A stretch of DNA of 64,000 bases from JAVBJV01 sp031546815 (GTDB lineage Bacteria; Pseudomonadota; Alphaproteobacteria; Acetobacterales; Acetobacteraceae), in NCBI GenBank assembly GCA_031546815.1, contig JAVBJV010000021.1, positions 11,243-75,242 on the forward strand. Reading direction: 5' to 3'. The position numbers and the translations under genes were made by a program. Positions 33,641 to 41,390 of the stretch are shown here, in pieces. The notes under the pieces were generated by a model. It was not told the DNA's origin. It ran no database searches and saw only the letters and a list, made by a program, of their open reading frames with translations. Numbering within the stretch: the stretch's first letter is position 1; each line of letters begins with the position of its first letter.

Positions 33641-33868
33641 ATGCGTGCCACTATCATCCGCATGATCAGCACCGGCTCCCCCTCTCTGTTTCGCAACTCG
33701 CAGGTCAACCGCCCGGAAGCCGCCACGCCGGCCCGGCCCGCTGACCCCGTCCGCCGCCAGCCGGTGGACGAGAACACCGGCCCCACGCTGGTGCGCACGC
33801 TGAATGCCGTGCCCGCCCAGCCGGAGCGCCCCTTGCCGCGCGGCTCGCTGCTCGACCTGCGGCTGTAA
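33641..33868 (+). CDS. Small protein of unknown function
   Basis: A 75-residue basic frame rich in Pro, Arg and Ala, ending ERPLPRGSLLDLRL; no family recognised and no membrane span. The ATG at 33641 has AAGG nine bases upstream; an in-frame ATG at 33617 has its purine stretch too close. Composition suggests a disordered peptide. It precedes the NUDIX gene by 51 bases and may be an independent small gene or a spurious frame. Confidence 0.4.
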   Translation: MRATIIRMISTGSPSLFRNSQVNRPEAATPARPADPVRRQPVDENTGPTLVRTLNAVPAQPERPLPRGSLLDLRL

Positions 33869-33919
33869 ATAACGGTTCTTGTTGAAATACCGCTCTGCGG
33901 CTGGCACGCTTGTCAGACG

Positions 33920-34456
33920 ATGCCTGACCTCGCCCCACGTTTCGAGCGACAGATCCCCACAGGCGACGTGCACCAGCGCGATGTCTGCGGGCATTGCGGC
34001 TATATTGCCTATCAGAACCCCAAGATCATCACCGGTGCCGTCATCGAAGCCGAGGACGGGCGCATCCTGCTGTGCCGCCGCGCCATTGAACCGCGCCGTG
34101 GGTTCTGGACCATCCCCGCCGGGTTCCTGGAACTGGGCGAAACCTGCGCCAATGGTGCCATCCGCGAAGCCTGGGAAGAAGCGCGGGCCCGCATCCGGAT
34201 CGAGAGCATTCTGGCCGTGTATTCCGTCACCCATATCAGCCAGGTCCAGATCCTGCACCACGCCCGCCTGGCCGAACCCGGCTTTGCGCCCGGTGAGGAA
34301 AGTCTGGAAGTGCAGCTTTTTCATTGGGACGACATCCCTTGGGCGGAAATTGCCTTTCCATCGGTGCACTGGGTTCTCAATCAATGGTATAATACGCGTG
34401 GAGGGCCAGCAGGCCCCCCGGCAACCGCCCCGATGGAGACGATGCGCAATGCATAA
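33920..34456 (+). CDS. NUDIX hydrolase with N-terminal CxxC
   Basis: A 178-residue hydrolase of nucleoside diphosphates linked to another group. The Nudix box is near residue 68 (GFLELGETCANGAIREAWEE), with alanine where the consensus has the final glycine. A single CGHCGY pair near residue 23 marks the zinc-ribbon remnant seen in ADP-ribose and NADH pyrophosphatase-like members. Substrate unknown. The last eight bases overlap the start of the next gene. Confidence 0.88.
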   Translation: MPDLAPRFERQIPTGDVHQRDVCGHCGYIAYQNPKIITGAVIEAEDGRILLCRRAIEPRRGFWTIPAGFLELGETCANGAIREAWEEARARIRIESILAVYSVTHISQVQILHHARLAEPGFAPGEESLEVQLFHWDDIPWAEIAFPSVHWVLNQWYNTRGGPAGPPATAPMETMRNA

Positions 34457-35039
34457 TTCCATACGCATGATCCTGAAGCTGGCCCTTGTCATCCTGCCCG
34501 TGCTGGCGGCCGGGATCGACAGCGCCGCCGCCGCGCAGCAGACCGCACAGCGTCCCGCTTCAAGACAGGCTGTAACTGCTGCCCCGCAACGCGTCGCCGC
34601 GGCACAGCGCCAGCGCGCCGTCAGAAGACCGGCCGCAACCGTGCGCCCGGCAGCAACAGCCCCCGTGACACGGCGCACACCATCGGCACTGGCTGGTGCA
34701 CGGCGGACCGCCATTACTACACCGCCCCGGGCAAGCCGCCCTGCTGCCAGCGCACAGCCGCCCGTGCGCGTAACGCCCCCGCGTCCACCCGCCATGCCGC
34801 CCAATCTGTCGCTTTCCACGCAACGCGGCCCGGGCATGGCCCCCATGCCGGACCGCAACATCCAGGCCCCCCACGAACGCGACACCGGCGAGACCGAGAT
34901 CAACCCGACCATCCTGAGCGCGCGTAACGGTTATCGGGGGGAATCCTTCCGCTCAACCGAACGCCCGGGGACGAGCGACGACGAACTGTTCGCGCCAATG
35001 CCCGGCGTCCTGATGCGGATGCCGTTCGTAACCCGCTGA
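34449..35039 (+). CDS. Secreted Pro/Ala/Arg-rich protein of unknown function
   Basis: A 196-residue protein with a signal peptide (about 1-28: basic start, hydrophobic LALVILPVLAAG, then AAA). Residues 29-140 are low-complexity, dominated by Ala, Arg, Pro, Gln and Thr, and probably disordered. The last 50 residues (INPTILSARNGYRGESF) look more ordered. I do not recognise the family. The ATG at 34449 overlaps the NUDIX stop by eight bases, so it is likely translated by coupling. It ends three bases before convergent mltG. Confidence 0.65.
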   Translation: MHNSIRMILKLALVILPVLAAGIDSAAAAQQTAQRPASRQAVTAAPQRVAAAQRQRAVRRPAATVRPAATAPVTRRTPSALAGARRTAITTPPRASRPAASAQPPVRVTPPRPPAMPPNLSLSTQRGPGMAPMPDRNIQAPHERDTGETEINPTILSARNGYRGESFRSTERPGTSDDELFAPMPGVLMRMPFVTR

Positions 35040-35042
35040 AGG

Positions 35043-36104
35043 TTATTGCCCGCTACGCTCGATCTGCCGCCAGCGGGCGACGTTGCGGTTGTGTTCATCC
35101 AGCGTGCGCGCGAATGCGTGCCCACCAGTGCCGTCCGCCACAAAATACAGCGCATCGGTCGGAGTCGGGTTCGCCACCGCCCGCAGTGACGCCAGACCCG
35201 GCGAGGCAATCGGCCCCGGCGGCAGACCGCGATTACGATAGGTGTTGAACGGGCTGTCCACATCCAGATCGGCCCGTGTAATCCCCCGATCCAGCACACC
35301 GCGCCCGTTGCTGACCGCATAGATCACCGTCGGGTCGGTCTGCAGCGGCATGTTCTGGCGCAGGCGGTTGATGAACACTCCCGCCACCATGCCGCGCTCT
35401 TCCGGCTTTCCGGTTTCGCGTTCGACGATGCTGGCCAGAATCAGCAGCTCGCGCGGCGAGGCCAGCGGCAGGTTCGGCGCACGCCCGGCCCAGACTTCGG
35501 CCAGCGCCTTGTCCATCGCCGCACGGGCACGCACCAGCATCTCGCTGCGCTTGGTGTCGTATTCGAAGGCGTAGGTTTCCGGCAGCACACTGCCCTCGGG
35601 CAGGGCGTTGCCCAGACCAGACAGGCCCTCGACACGGACCAGCAATTCGTTGATCTGCACCGCTGTCAGCCCCTCGGGGATAGTCATCCGCCGCTGGATC
35701 GAACGCGCCGTGCGCAATATGGTCAGCACTTGGCGCAGGCTGGCCTGTGCCGGGAACGCGAATTCCCCGGCGCGCAGTGGCCCTTCCTTCTGCGTCAACG
35801 TGACGGCAACCAGAAGCGCCCGCGAATCCGTAATCGCGCCCGCATCCTGCAACGCTGTCCCAATCGCCGAGAGCGACCCGCGCGGCACGACGATGTTGCG
35901 GTCTTCCGTCAGCGGCCCGGCACCCTGATACATGTGATATGCCCAGTATCCGGCACCACACACCGCCACCGTCAGCAGCAGGATAATGGTGAACAGCCGC
36001 CGCAACCAGCGCACAAACCAGCGCGGCGCCTTGCGGCGCGGCGGCGGAGGTGGTGGGGGCGGCGGAGGTGCTGCCCCATCCGTCGGCTGATCAGCCTCGG
36101 ACAT
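35043..36104 (-). CDS. mltG: Endolytic peptidoglycan transglycosylase MltG
   Basis: MltG cuts nascent glycan strands and sets their length. The 353-residue protein begins with a run of ten prolines (near 13-22), a basic stretch and one transmembrane helix (about 36-57), then the periplasmic YceG fold: RRMTIPEGLTAVQINELL near 140, the catalytic glutamate in SIVERETGKPEERG near 228 and LPPGPIASPGLASL near 292. It follows fabF by two bases, the common fab-mltG order. The proline run may face the cytoplasm. Confidence 0.94.
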   Translation of the reverse strand: MSEADQPTDGAAPPPPPPPPPPRRKAPRWFVRWLRRLFTIILLLTVAVCGAGYWAYHMYQGAGPLTEDRNIVVPRGSLSAIGTALQDAGAITDSRALLVAVTLTQKEGPLRAGEFAFPAQASLRQVLTILRTARSIQRRMTIPEGLTAVQINELLVRVEGLSGLGNALPEGSVLPETYAFEYDTKRSEMLVRARAAMDKALAEVWAGRAPNLPLASPRELLILASIVERETGKPEERGMVAGVFINRLRQNMPLQTDPTVIYAVSNGRGVLDRGITRADLDVDSPFNTYRNRGLPPGPIASPGLASLRAVANPTPTDALYFVADGTGGHAFARTLDEHNRNVARWRQIERSGQ

Positions 36105-36106
36105 TA

Positions 36107-37375
36107 TCAGTTATGGCGACGGAACAGGATCGAGGCGTTGGTCCCACCAAACCCGAAGCTGTTCGACAGCGCGATGTCGATCTTGCGCGGCTGGGCTTGT
36201 TTGGCCACCCGGTCGATCACGCTTTCGCGGCTCGGCGCGTCCAGGTTCAGCGTCGGCGGAGCAACCTGATCGCGCAGCGCCAGAACGCTGAAAATCGATT
36301 CGATCGCGCCAGCCGCACCCAGCAGATGCCCGGTCGCCGACTTAGTGGACGACATCGCCACCGTCTTTGCCGAATCGCCGAAGAAGCGTTCCGCGGCTTC
36401 CAGTTCCAGATCGTCGCCCATCGGCGTCGAGGTGCCGTGCGCGTTGATGTACTGGACCTGATCCGGCGTCAGCTTGCCGTTCTTGAAGGCCGCCTTCATG
36501 GCGCGATACGCGCCGTCGTGGCCTTCTGCCGGTGAGGTGATGTGATAGGCATCGCCCGACATCCCATAGCCCGCGAATTCACCATAAATCTTCGCGCCGC
36601 GCTTCTTGGCGTGTTCGTATTCTTCCAGCACCACAACACCGGCGCCTTCACCCATCACAAACCCGTCGCGGTCCTTGTCCCACGGGCGCGAAGCCTTGGT
36701 GGGGGTATCGTTGAAGTTGGTCGACATCGCACGGGCCGCGCAGAAACCCGCGATCCCCACTGTGCACACCGCCGCTTCCGCACCACCGGCCACCATCACG
36801 TCGGCATCGCCCATCTGAATCAGACGCGCGGCATCGCCGATCGCATGTACACCAGTCGCACAGGCCGTCACCACTGCGTGGTTCGGCCCCTTGAATCCGT
36901 ATTTGATCGAGGTATGGCCCGAGACCAGGTTGATCAGCGCTGAGGGGATGAAGAACGGCGACAGACGCCGCGCCTTGCCTTCGGCCACCTGCAACGAGGC
37001 TTCGTAAATGCTCTGCAGACCGCCAATGCCCGAACCGATCATCACGCCGGTTGCCCACTGGTCTTCCTCGGTGTTCGCGACCCAGCCGGAATCTTCCACG
37101 GCTTCGGTTGCGGCAACCAGACCCAGATGGATGAAGCGGTCCATCTTCTTCTGATCCTTGACCGGGATCCACTCGGCCATGTCGAGCTTGCCCTCGGCCT
37201 TGGTGCCCGCGGGCACCTGCCCTGCGATGCGGGTTGGAAGATCCTGGAGATCGCAGCCAGTAATCGGGCCGATCCCGGATTCACCCGCAAGCAGGCGCTT
37301 CCAGACGTTTTCGACACCCAGACCCAGCGGAGAGGCAATGCCCATCCCGGTAACGACAACACGACGCATCTTCAA
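36107..37375 (-). CDS. fabF: 3-oxoacyl-ACP synthase II
   Basis: FabF condenses malonyl-ACP with a growing acyl-ACP. The 422-residue thiolase-fold protein has the catalytic Cys in VVTACATGVHAIG near residue 168, His in INAHGTSTPMGD near 308 and the Lys/His pair in KSATGHLLGAAG near 343. It is separated from acpP by 175 bases that contain repeat R6, so its expression relative to acpP could differ. Confidence 0.96.
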   Translation of the reverse strand: MKMRRVVVTGMGIASPLGLGVENVWKRLLAGESGIGPITGCDLQDLPTRIAGQVPAGTKAEGKLDMAEWIPVKDQKKMDRFIHLGLVAATEAVEDSGWVANTEEDQWATGVMIGSGIGGLQSIYEASLQVAEGKARRLSPFFIPSALINLVSGHTSIKYGFKGPNHAVVTACATGVHAIGDAARLIQMGDADVMVAGGAEAAVCTVGIAGFCAARAMSTNFNDTPTKASRPWDKDRDGFVMGEGAGVVVLEEYEHAKKRGAKIYGEFAGYGMSGDAYHITSPAEGHDGAYRAMKAAFKNGKLTPDQVQYINAHGTSTPMGDDLELEAAERFFGDSAKTVAMSSTKSATGHLLGAAGAIESIFSVLALRDQVAPPTLNLDAPSRESVIDRVAKQAQPRKIDIALSNSFGFGGTNASILFRRHN

Positions 37376-37408
37376 ACCCTCGCAAAACTAATCCGGTCCA
37401 AGTTCCGG

Positions 37409-37551
37409 AAACGTGTTCGAGACTGCGCTACGGTGAGTCGAATGATGGTGCTTCCCGAGACCCGGCGCGCAGCGGGCACTGGCCCGTGAGCACCGGAAGC
37501 GGAGGGAAGTGCCGTCAGACGACCACCGCAGTAGCAGTATCGAATACGTTT
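37409..37551 (+). repeat. Palindromic repeat element R6
   Basis: The tips AAACGT (37409-37414) and ACGTTT (37546-37551) close the stem; the core hairpin is CGGGC-ACTG-GCCCG as in R2. The last base is the first of the acpP stop (37551-37553, minus strand). It is inside the fab cluster, between acpP and fabF, starting 34 bases from the fabF start. Confidence 0.85.
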
Positions 37552-37790
37552 TAGGCGCGCTGCTTTTCTTCGATGTAGCTCACGGCGTCGCCGACGGTCT
37601 GGATCTTGCCAGCGGCTTCTTCCGGGATTTCGACTTCGAAGGCTTCTTCGAACGCCATCACCAGTTCAACCGTGTCCAGGCTGTCCGCGCCCAGGTCGTC
37701 GATGAAGCTGGCGGTCGGCACGACCTTCGCTTCGTCCACACCCAGGTGTTCAATCACAATCTTCTTAACCCGATCGGCGATATCGCTCAT
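37551..37790 (-). CDS. acpP: Acyl carrier protein
   Basis: AcpP carries acyl chains on a phosphopantetheine arm. The 79-residue acidic protein has the attachment serine in DLGADSLDTVELVMAFEE (Ser near residue 37). It lies between fabG and fabF as in most proteobacteria. The 170-base gap upstream toward fabG leaves room for its own promoter, as expected for a very abundant protein. Its TAA begins on the last base of repeat R6. Confidence 0.97.
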   Translation of the reverse strand: MSDIADRVKKIVIEHLGVDEAKVVPTASFIDDLGADSLDTVELVMAFEEAFEVEIPEEAAGKIQTVGDAVSYIEEKQRA

Positions 37791-37960
37791 GCCGTGTACT
37801 CCTGCCCGTCCGTAATGAAAACCAATGCCTCGATGCCACGTTCCGGGGGCTGAACAGGCAGGCCGACTCGGCACCGCAACCCGACCCCGAAAGGAGGATA
37901 CGCGGCGCATAGCATGTCTCCCGCCCGAGGCCAATCCGGCCCCGAACGGGGGAACAATCC

Positions 37961-38698
37961 TCAGACCATCGCCATGCCGCCATTGGCATGCAAGGTCGCA
38001 CCCGTCACCCACCCGGCTTCGTCCGACGCCAGATAGACGACCGCCGCCGCGATGTCCTGCGGCTGGCCCAGACGGGTCAGCGGGATGCGTTCGGTCAGCT
38101 TCGCCTTCTGCTCGGCCGACAGCGCATCCGTCATGGGGGTCTCGATAAACCCGGGCGCGACAACATTCAATGTAATCCCGCGCGCCGCAACTTCCTGCGC
38201 TAAGGCCTTGGTCATGCCGACCAGCCCGGCCTTGGCCGAGGCATAGTTGGCCTGCCCCGGATTACCGGTGGCGCCCACGATGCTGGAAATGTTCACCACC
38301 CGGCCGGCACGGCGCTTCATCATGCCCTTCAGGGCGGCGCGCGTCAGGCGGAACGGGGCAGTCAGGTCGATGTCGATCACCTGCTGCCAGGCTTCGTCGG
38401 TCATGCGGATGGCCAGCGTGTCGCGCGTCAGGCCCGCATTGTTCACCAGAATATGCAGCGGACCGGCGGCAGCTTCGGCGTCCTCGATCAGCTTGTCGGC
38501 GGCGGCGGCATCGGCCAGATTGGCCGTGCACACATGCACGCGGTCTTTCAGTTCGGTGGCCAGCGCGTCCAGCGCGTCGCGCCGCGTGCCAGACAGCACG
38601 ACGATGGCACCCTGACGGTGCAGGGCGCGCGCGATTTCGGCCCCGATGCCACCCGAGGCACCGGTTACCAGCGCAACTTTTCCATCCAGACGGAACAT
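37961..38698 (-). CDS. fabG: 3-oxoacyl-ACP reductase
   Basis: FabG reduces 3-oxoacyl-ACP with NADPH. The 245-residue SDR protein has TGASGGIG near residue 12, NNAGLTRD near 87, the catalytic Ser in NISSIVGATGN near 137 and YASAKAG near 150 (Tyr and Lys). The NAGLTRD motif is typical of FabG. It follows fabD by eleven bases. Confidence 0.96.
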   Translation of the reverse strand: MFRLDGKVALVTGASGGIGAEIARALHRQGAIVVLSGTRRDALDALATELKDRVHVCTANLADAAAADKLIEDAEAAAGPLHILVNNAGLTRDTLAIRMTDEAWQQVIDIDLTAPFRLTRAALKGMMKRRAGRVVNISSIVGATGNPGQANYASAKAGLVGMTKALAQEVAARGITLNVVAPGFIETPMTDALSAEQKAKLTERIPLTRLGQPQDIAAAVVYLASDEAGWVTGATLHANGGMAMV

Positions 38699-38709
38699 GG
38701 CAGTCCCTT

Positions 38710-39648
38710 TCAGAGTGTTTTCAGGAACGCTTCGACATCGGCGGGCACGCCGACCGAAACGCCCGTGGCGTCCGGCGCGATGCGCTTGACCAGACCGGCC
38801 AGCACCTTGCCCGAGCCGAGCTCGACAAATTCGGTCACACCGGCTTCCACCATCGCCTGCACGCTTTCGCGCCAGCGGACGGTGCCGGTTACCTGCTGCA
38901 CCAGCAGATCGCGGATCTCGTCCGGGCTGGTGGTCTTGGCTGCGGTCACGTTGGCGATCAGCGGCAGCGCCGGGATCTGCACTGGGGCCGCGCCCAGCGC
39001 GTCGCGCATGGCGGAAGCAGCCGGGGCCATCAGCGAGCAATGGAACGGCGCCGAAACCGGCAGCAGCATGGCGCGCTTCACGCCCTTGGCCTTGGCAACT
39101 TCGATGGCGCGTTCGATGGCTGCCTTGTGGCCGGAGATGACCACCTGACCGCCGCCATTATCATTCGCGATTTCAGCCACTTCGCCCTGAGCTGCCTCGG
39201 CGCAGATTGCCGCGGCCTGATCCAGCTCGACCCCCAGCAGCGCGGCCATTGCGCCCAGACCCGGGGCGACGGCCTTCTGCATGGCTTGCCCGCGCAGTTT
39301 CAGCAGGCGGGCGGCCGTCGGCACGTCGAACGCGTTGCCCGCAGCCAACGCACTGTATTCGCCCAGACTATGGCCGGCGAGCAGCGCGCCCTTGTCCCAC
39401 AGGGAGACCTTGCCCTCGCGCTCCAGCACCCGCACGACCGCCATCGAGACAGCCATCAGCGCAGGCTGGGCGTTCTCGGTCAGGGTGAGTTCCTCGCCCG
39501 GGCCGTCGAACATCAGCTTGGACAGACGCTGGCCCAGGGCCTCGTCGACTTCCTCGAACACTTCGCGGGCGGACGAAAACGCGGCGGCGAGATCGCGGCC
39601 CATACCTACGGCCTGGCTACCCTGACCTGGAAAAACAAATGCGCGCAC
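38710..39648 (-). CDS. fabD: Malonyl-CoA:ACP transacylase
   Basis: FabD loads malonyl groups on ACP. The 312-residue protein has the entrance FVFPGQGSQAVGMG, the active Ser in LAGHSLGEYSAL near residue 91 and a PVSAPFHCSLM with the catalytic His near 200. The start is GTG at 39648, six bases after GAGGGA; the open frame upstream to 39723 has no better start. It heads the fab cluster, divergent from rpsF. Confidence 0.95.
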   Translation of the reverse strand: MRAFVFPGQGSQAVGMGRDLAAAFSSAREVFEEVDEALGQRLSKLMFDGPGEELTLTENAQPALMAVSMAVVRVLEREGKVSLWDKGALLAGHSLGEYSALAAGNAFDVPTAARLLKLRGQAMQKAVAPGLGAMAALLGVELDQAAAICAEAAQGEVAEIANDNGGGQVVISGHKAAIERAIEVAKAKGVKRAMLLPVSAPFHCSLMAPAASAMRDALGAAPVQIPALPLIANVTAAKTTSPDEIRDLLVQQVTGTVRWRESVQAMVEAGVTEFVELGSGKVLAGLVKRIAPDATGVSVGVPADVEAFLKTL

Positions 39649-39851
39649 CGGGGTTCCCTCGGTTGTGGCGGAAAAACTGAGTCTGAAGTCTGTGGCCGCG
39701 GGGCTTAGACGCGCGTAACCCAAACGTCAACAGAACCTCTCCAGGCAGAACGCCCTCGGGGTGGTAATCTGCCGCCCCGCTTGCGCCCGACGGTCTTTTG
39801 CCTTTATACGCACCTCCTCCCTGCCGGGCGGAAGGCATCCGCTCGGCTATG

Positions 39852-39880
39852 CCTGCTTGTCCATGGGGGACAAACGCAGG
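39852..39880 (+). promoter_or_regulatory. Hairpin in the rpsF leader, possible S6:S18 autoregulation site
   Basis: CCTGCTTGTCC (39852-39862) pairs with GGACAA and GCAGG (39868-39880), eleven pairs with a two-base AC bulge, 25 bases before the rpsF start. Leaders of rpsF in many bacteria bind the S6:S18 dimer; this hairpin has the right position, but I cannot confirm the conserved loop motif. Confidence 0.35.
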
Positions 39881-39905
39881 AAGAGACAAGCCAAAGGGGC
39901 CATAT

Positions 39906-40382
39906 ATGCCTTTGTACGAAAGCGTGCTCATCGCACGTAACGATATTACGCAGCAGCAGGCCGAAGCCATTCTGGACAACGTTGCCGCCTATCTTGAAGA
40001 AACCAAGACCGGTGAAATCAAGAAGCGCGAATACTGGGGCCTGCGTACCCTGACCTACCGGATCAAGAAGAACCGCAAGGGTCATTACATGCTGCTGGGT
40101 CTGGACGTCACACCCGCCGGGCTGACCGAAATTGAACGCCAGCTGCGTCTGAATGAAGACATGCTGCGCTTCATGTCGATCCGCATTGACGAAATCGACG
40201 AAAATCCGTCGATCATCCTCAGCAAGCGTTCGGACGATCGCGACAGCAAGTTCCGTGGTCCGAAGGCTCCGGGTCGCTTTGAATCGGGCCGTCGCCGCAG
40301 CTTCGACGACCGTGAAGAATTCCGCGCCCGCGGCGACGCAGGTCCGGAAGATGGCGATGATCTGATGGCGGTGGAGGAATAA
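39906..40382 (+). CDS. rpsF: 30S ribosomal protein S6
   Basis: S6 binds S18 on the platform of the small subunit. The 158-residue product begins MPLYESVLIARNDI and has the LTYRIKKNRKGHY motif near residue 48. From about residue 100 a charged Arg/Asp/Glu-rich tail extends beyond the roughly 100-residue core, as is usual in alphaproteobacteria. The frame is open further upstream, but ATG 39906 matches the family start. It is two bases from rpsR. Confidence 0.96.
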   Translation: MPLYESVLIARNDITQQQAEAILDNVAAYLEETKTGEIKKREYWGLRTLTYRIKKNRKGHYMLLGLDVTPAGLTEIERQLRLNEDMLRFMSIRIDEIDENPSIILSKRSDDRDSKFRGPKAPGRFESGRRRSFDDREEFRARGDAGPEDGDDLMAVEE

Positions 40383-40384
40383 TC

Positions 40385-40654
40385 ATGTCGGATGAAGTGA
40401 ATATCGCGACCCGTCGCACCGCCGTTGGCGCGCGCCGTCCGTTCTATCGCCGCAAGAAGTCCTGCCCGTTCGCAGGGGCCAATGCACCGAAGATCGACTA
40501 CAAGGACGTGCGTCTGCTGTCGCGCTTCCTGTCTGAACGCGGCAAGATCGTGCCTGCACGTATCACCGCCGTCTCCGCCAAGAAGCAGCGCGAACTCGCC
40601 AACGCGATCAAGCGCGCACGCTTCCTGGCCTTGCTGCCCTATGTGATGGTTTAA
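40385..40654 (+). CDS. rpsR: 30S ribosomal protein S18
   Basis: S18 pairs with S6. The 89-residue protein shows RRPFYRRKKSCPF near 20 and the core DYKDVRLLSRFLSERGKIVPARITAVSAK, ending with the usual ALLPYV. It lies between rpsF and rplI in the standard operon. Confidence 0.97.
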   Translation: MSDEVNIATRRTAVGARRPFYRRKKSCPFAGANAPKIDYKDVRLLSRFLSERGKIVPARITAVSAKKQRELANAIKRARFLALLPYVMV

Positions 40655-40668
40655 GGAGCACACACCAG

Positions 40669-41235
40669 ATGGCAAACATCGAAGTGATCCTGCTCCAGCG
40701 CGTCGCTAAGCTGGGGCAGATGGGTGAAATGGTCTCGGTCAAGCCGGGCTATGCGCGCAACTATCTGTTGCCGCAGAAGAAGGCGCTGCGCGCCACCAAG
40801 GCAAACGCAGCGCAGTTCGAAACGCAGCGCGTGCAGCTGGAAGCGCAGAACCTGAAGCGCCGTGAAGAAGCCGAACGCATTGCTGAACGCGTCGCCGGTC
40901 TGACTGTCGTGATCATCCGCCAGGCGGGTGAATCGGGCAGCCTGTACGGTTCGGTCACGCCGCGCGATATCTCGGTCGCATGCTCGGCTTCGGGCCTGAC
41001 GATCGGGCGCGAGCAGGTTCTGCTCGAACATCCGATGAAGATCCTCGGCCTGCACAAGGTGAACGTGGAACTGCATCCGGAAGTTCACATGGACGTGATC
41101 GTGAACATCGCCCGCAGCCCGGAAGAAGCCGAAAAGCAGGCTCTGGGTGAAGCGGTAGCGGTGGTCGAAGAAGACGTCGCCGAACAGGAAGTGTTCGAAG
41201 AAGATCCCGCAGAAGAAGCCGAAGCCCAGGCGTAA
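40669..41235 (+). CDS. rplI: 50S ribosomal protein L9
   Basis: L9 binds 23S rRNA near the L1 stalk and limits frameshifting. The 188-residue protein starts ANIEVILLQRVAKLGQMG with the GYARNYLLP motif near residue 25, a long connecting helix and the C-terminal domain; a Glu-rich tail after about 160 extends it. GGAG precedes the ATG. A strong terminator follows. Confidence 0.97.
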   Translation: MANIEVILLQRVAKLGQMGEMVSVKPGYARNYLLPQKKALRATKANAAQFETQRVQLEAQNLKRREEAERIAERVAGLTVVIIRQAGESGSLYGSVTPRDISVACSASGLTIGREQVLLEHPMKILGLHKVNVELHPEVHMDVIVNIARSPEEAEKQALGEAVAVVEEDVAEQEVFEEDPAEEAEAQA

Positions 41236-41262
41236 TCGCCCGCTACGGACAACCTGAACGTG

Positions 41263-41297
41263 AAAAAGACCGGGGCAGTGCTCCGGTCTTTTTTTAT
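41263..41297 (+). terminator. Terminator of rpsF-rpsR-rplI
   Basis: AAAAAGACCGG pairs with CCGGTCTTTTT (11 pairs, nine-base loop) and the T run continues to 41295; a textbook Rho-independent terminator. Confidence 0.92.
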
Positions 41298-41390
41298 TGG
41301 GCGTTTTTACCGGAAGATTGACCTCTATTATTTTGACGCGAGCGTAACGATCTCTGCATTCTGAGCCTCAAAAGAATGGCGGAGGATGAC

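Noticed and set aside
39781..39810. rpsF promoter TTGCGC-18-TATACG
   Set aside because: The spacing is right but the -35 match is only three of six, so I did not list it as a feature.
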